A DNA stretch of 20,272 nt, taken from Azolla pinnata (lineage: Eukaryota; Streptophyta; Polypodiopsida; Salviniales; Salviniaceae). The DNA lies in contig JBBBWG010033041.1 in assembly GCA_037176905.1 (NCBI GenBank), forward strand, positions 13,649-33,920. The letters run 5' to 3'. Below, piece after piece: positions 18,008 to 20,272 of the stretch; the first letter of the stretch is position 1, and every line of letters starts with the position of its first letter. Made by a program: the position numbers and the translations under genes. Under the pieces are notes generated by a model. It saw only the letters and a program-made list of their open reading frames with translations, did not search any database and was not told where the DNA came from.

Positions 18008-20272
18008 GTAAGTTTCTTATCTAAGCACTTATGTATGCTTCTATTTCTGTAGGAAGTGTGGAAATTTGGCTTGCTTATAATGAGCTATCATGACTTTCTA
18101 GATCATTCCATTAAATCATGGATTTATCAAATATTTAATAATAGAACATTTACCTGCATGTAAGTATGTTCTCAGCTTACATTGTCTTATGTATACTCCT
18201 GTAATAAAACTTGATTGGTGGAAGCCAACGTATTAAAAAATACTAATATATAGACAAGCTCATGAATACTTTGTTGTCTATCTACAAATAAAAAACCTGA
18301 TTAGGAATAGAATTTAAAATTCTGATATCAAGGGCTCCAAATACATAGCATAAAAAACCTACATTTATCTAGTCATGTAGTTCTGAGGACGTTCAATATT
18401 TAGTCTACTATTGTCTGTAATTTCATTCATGGCATGTCAGGACGTACCTCAATTTGGTGTTATTTTTACTATCCCATCATGCATGGAATATGGATGATGA
18501 GTGGTCAAAGAATATGGAATTGTTCATTTGATGGGAAGTAATTCCCTCCAAGAACAGTTCATTTTTTCCTTGATCCCTGGGCTGTTTTAAGGTCACAGAT
18601 TCCTTGCTCATTCGACAGCTGGAACTACAACCTGTTGTATAATATAACAGTGGAAAAACATGGTCTCATTTAGAATATATTATCTTGTTGCAAATTTATG
18701 GAATCCAGAAGATGAGATAAAAATATAAGTTTCATGTAAATCTGGTACCATGCTATCATCATCATTCATATTCTTGAGTCGTAGTACTTTCTGTTAGGCA
18801 TTCGGCCACATATTTTCACGGGTTATAGATTGAGGACATTGACACCAGTTATAAACTTCATTGGACAGGTTATTTAAATCACATGTTCCACAATGCACAT
18901 CCAATGAGTTTGAGTACAGATGCAAGTAAGAGCCAAATTGCTAGCTGGAGAGTTGTGCAGCTGTGTGACGAGTAGAAATTGATAGCCTTTTGAGTTTTTG
19001 ATGCAAGGCTCTAATTTGCTTGAGCTTACGACTAAAACTTGAAGGTTTACTAGACTATCCTGGTATATGTTCATCTTACATTATTTTGATTGTGAATGTG
19101 GTGATGCACAAGTACATGAGGAATGATTGAGCAAGTAGTGTTAGACCAGCCACATGTTTGAAGAGGTCATCTATCTCCTCACTATAGGCTATGCAGTTTT
19201 GTGTTTACCAAGTTTTTCTCACCTGCTGAATGAATCTTCGCAAAATGTTTTTTGTGGGAAAATGTGTTAGTTATTTCGGTCTAGGCTTGGTGCCATTCTG
19301 AAGGGATGCCTGTTAAATGGATTGGTAACCGAAAAAGGCGCGTGCATCCTGTCAATAAAATAAAATTGTAACCATTTGAGTTGGAAGGGCCATCTTTCCA
19401 GGTTCATGTTTATACATTTTCTCTTCCTATTTGGTTATCATCATTAAACGCCACTAAATCACAGAGGGTTATAGGTATTAAATGCCCTCTCAACTTATTT
19501 TGGTCTAGGCTTTGATGCCATTTGGGAAGGATGTCTGTTAAATGGATTTGTAATTGAAGAAGGCATATACCTCATGTCAATCAAATAAATTTGTGTAATC
19601 ATTTGAGATGGGAAGGACCATCTTTCATGTTGATACATTTTGTTTTCCAATTTGATTATCATCATTAAACGCCTCTAAATCAGTGGGTTATGGGCATAAA
19701 AAATGCCCTCTCAAGTAGAGAGAGAGGATGTCCGTGTGGTTCTGTTATTCATCTTGGGTGATCCTTATTTATGAATATATTTGACATGGCATCTGGAATG
19801 TGGTATGTATGGGAATGCCTATTGTGTCCAGTAGCAGCTACATGTGCCTCAATTGCAATGTTAGTCAAGACCCATTGCACTGGTGCATAAGCATGTTACA
19901 TTCCTAAAATATCTCCTGACATGGAATACTGAGTGCTCGAGACTTATTGAGAGGCGGGTGTTTTTATGAGGAGCATTTTGCATTCTGAACGAATATATGT
20001 TGAATTATGAATTCTAACTCATGTTAGGTTTAGAAGTTTGGCCTGTTTCCTGAAAATCTATTTCAAGTTGATAGAAACTGTACTTGTGCTTTATAAAGCA
20101 AGCTCAAGCATGAACTTCTCCGGTGATAATAATGGGTTCATGTTTGTGGTTCATGTTTCCAGTAGGTTATTGTTCATCAAAGAATATCTTTAAACTTTCT
20201 GTTCAGTATAAATGCAATTTACAGCACTGCAACCTTATTCATTGTGCTCGTTTTGTGGAACTTTAGGAACTT
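18008..20272 (+). other. Intron of the PHD gene, continuing past the window end
   Basis: After the donor at 18008 I found no exon carrying the expected rest of the ePHD (a CRTSFHPxCAR-like segment). The stretch is AT-rich with only short frames. A tandem duplication is listed separately. The intron is therefore at least 2.26 kb. Confidence 0.7.
19272..19717. repeat. About 224-bp diverged tandem duplication in the PHD intron
   Basis: Copies start at TTATTTCGGTCTAGGCTT and TTATTTTGGTCTAGGCTT (near 19271 and 19495) and end in AAATGCCCTCTCAA (near 19491 and 19713). They share TGTTAAATGGATT, GGAAGG-CCATCTTTC and TATCATCATTAAACGCC, with scattered substitutions and a deletion in the second copy. 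Confidence 0.88.

Noticed and set aside
20220..20272. A possible next PHD exon after TTTACAG (frame reading HCNLIHCAR)
   Set aside because: It does not match the expected CRTSFHPxCAR in the joining phase, and the matching frame meets a stop within 14 codons.

Overview
This window looks like nuclear DNA of a land plant, most likely a homosporous fern. The grounds are a long intronless PLS-class PPR gene of the style that is very abundant in ferns, plant-type POT1 and PHD/extended-PHD proteins, AT-rich introns with canonical GT/AG borders, and much simple and tandem repeat. The genus (for example Ceratopteris or Adiantum) is inference from general style, not from a diagnostic sequence.

Layout. 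(1) 1-400: a 49-bp minisatellite, then about 0.9 kb of unassigned upstream DNA. (2) 1338-4058, plus strand: an intronless 906-aa PLS-type PPR protein with an E-like C-terminus and no DYW domain, carrying three in-frame trinucleotide expansions. (3) 4059-5051: a convergent intergenic stretch with short tandem duplications. (4) 5052-12064, minus strand: a complete ten-exon POT1 gene (telomere end-binding/telomerase-associated OB-fold protein). I assembled it from splice sites whose phases all agree, giving a predicted 496 aa. Its introns hold a foldback element, an 81-bp tandem duplication and a short kinase-like fragment. (5) 12065-14800: a divergent intergenic region with a 571-bp alternating purine-pyrimidine array full of CATGCATG (RY) motifs next to the POT1 start, a degenerate telomere-like tract, a hairpin, a possible tRNA-like/SINE remnant, a GATCGATC minisatellite with two unit lengths, and a cluster of five ACGT-core boxes including an 18-bp perfect palindrome. 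(6) About 14790 to beyond 20272, plus strand: a gene with a pyrimidine-rich leader, telo boxes and probable leader introns. Its large coding exon (16879-18007) encodes a nuclear PHD finger followed by an extended PHD; the exon ends at a clear donor inside the second zinc module, and the rest lies beyond the window.

The three genes do not form a pathway: probable organellar RNA processing, telomere maintenance and chromatin reading. POT1 and the PHD gene are divergent and share about 2.7 kb of upstream DNA, where the most unusual sequence lies. I see no bacterial-type system, CRISPR array, rRNA or convincing tRNA gene, and no intact transposon.
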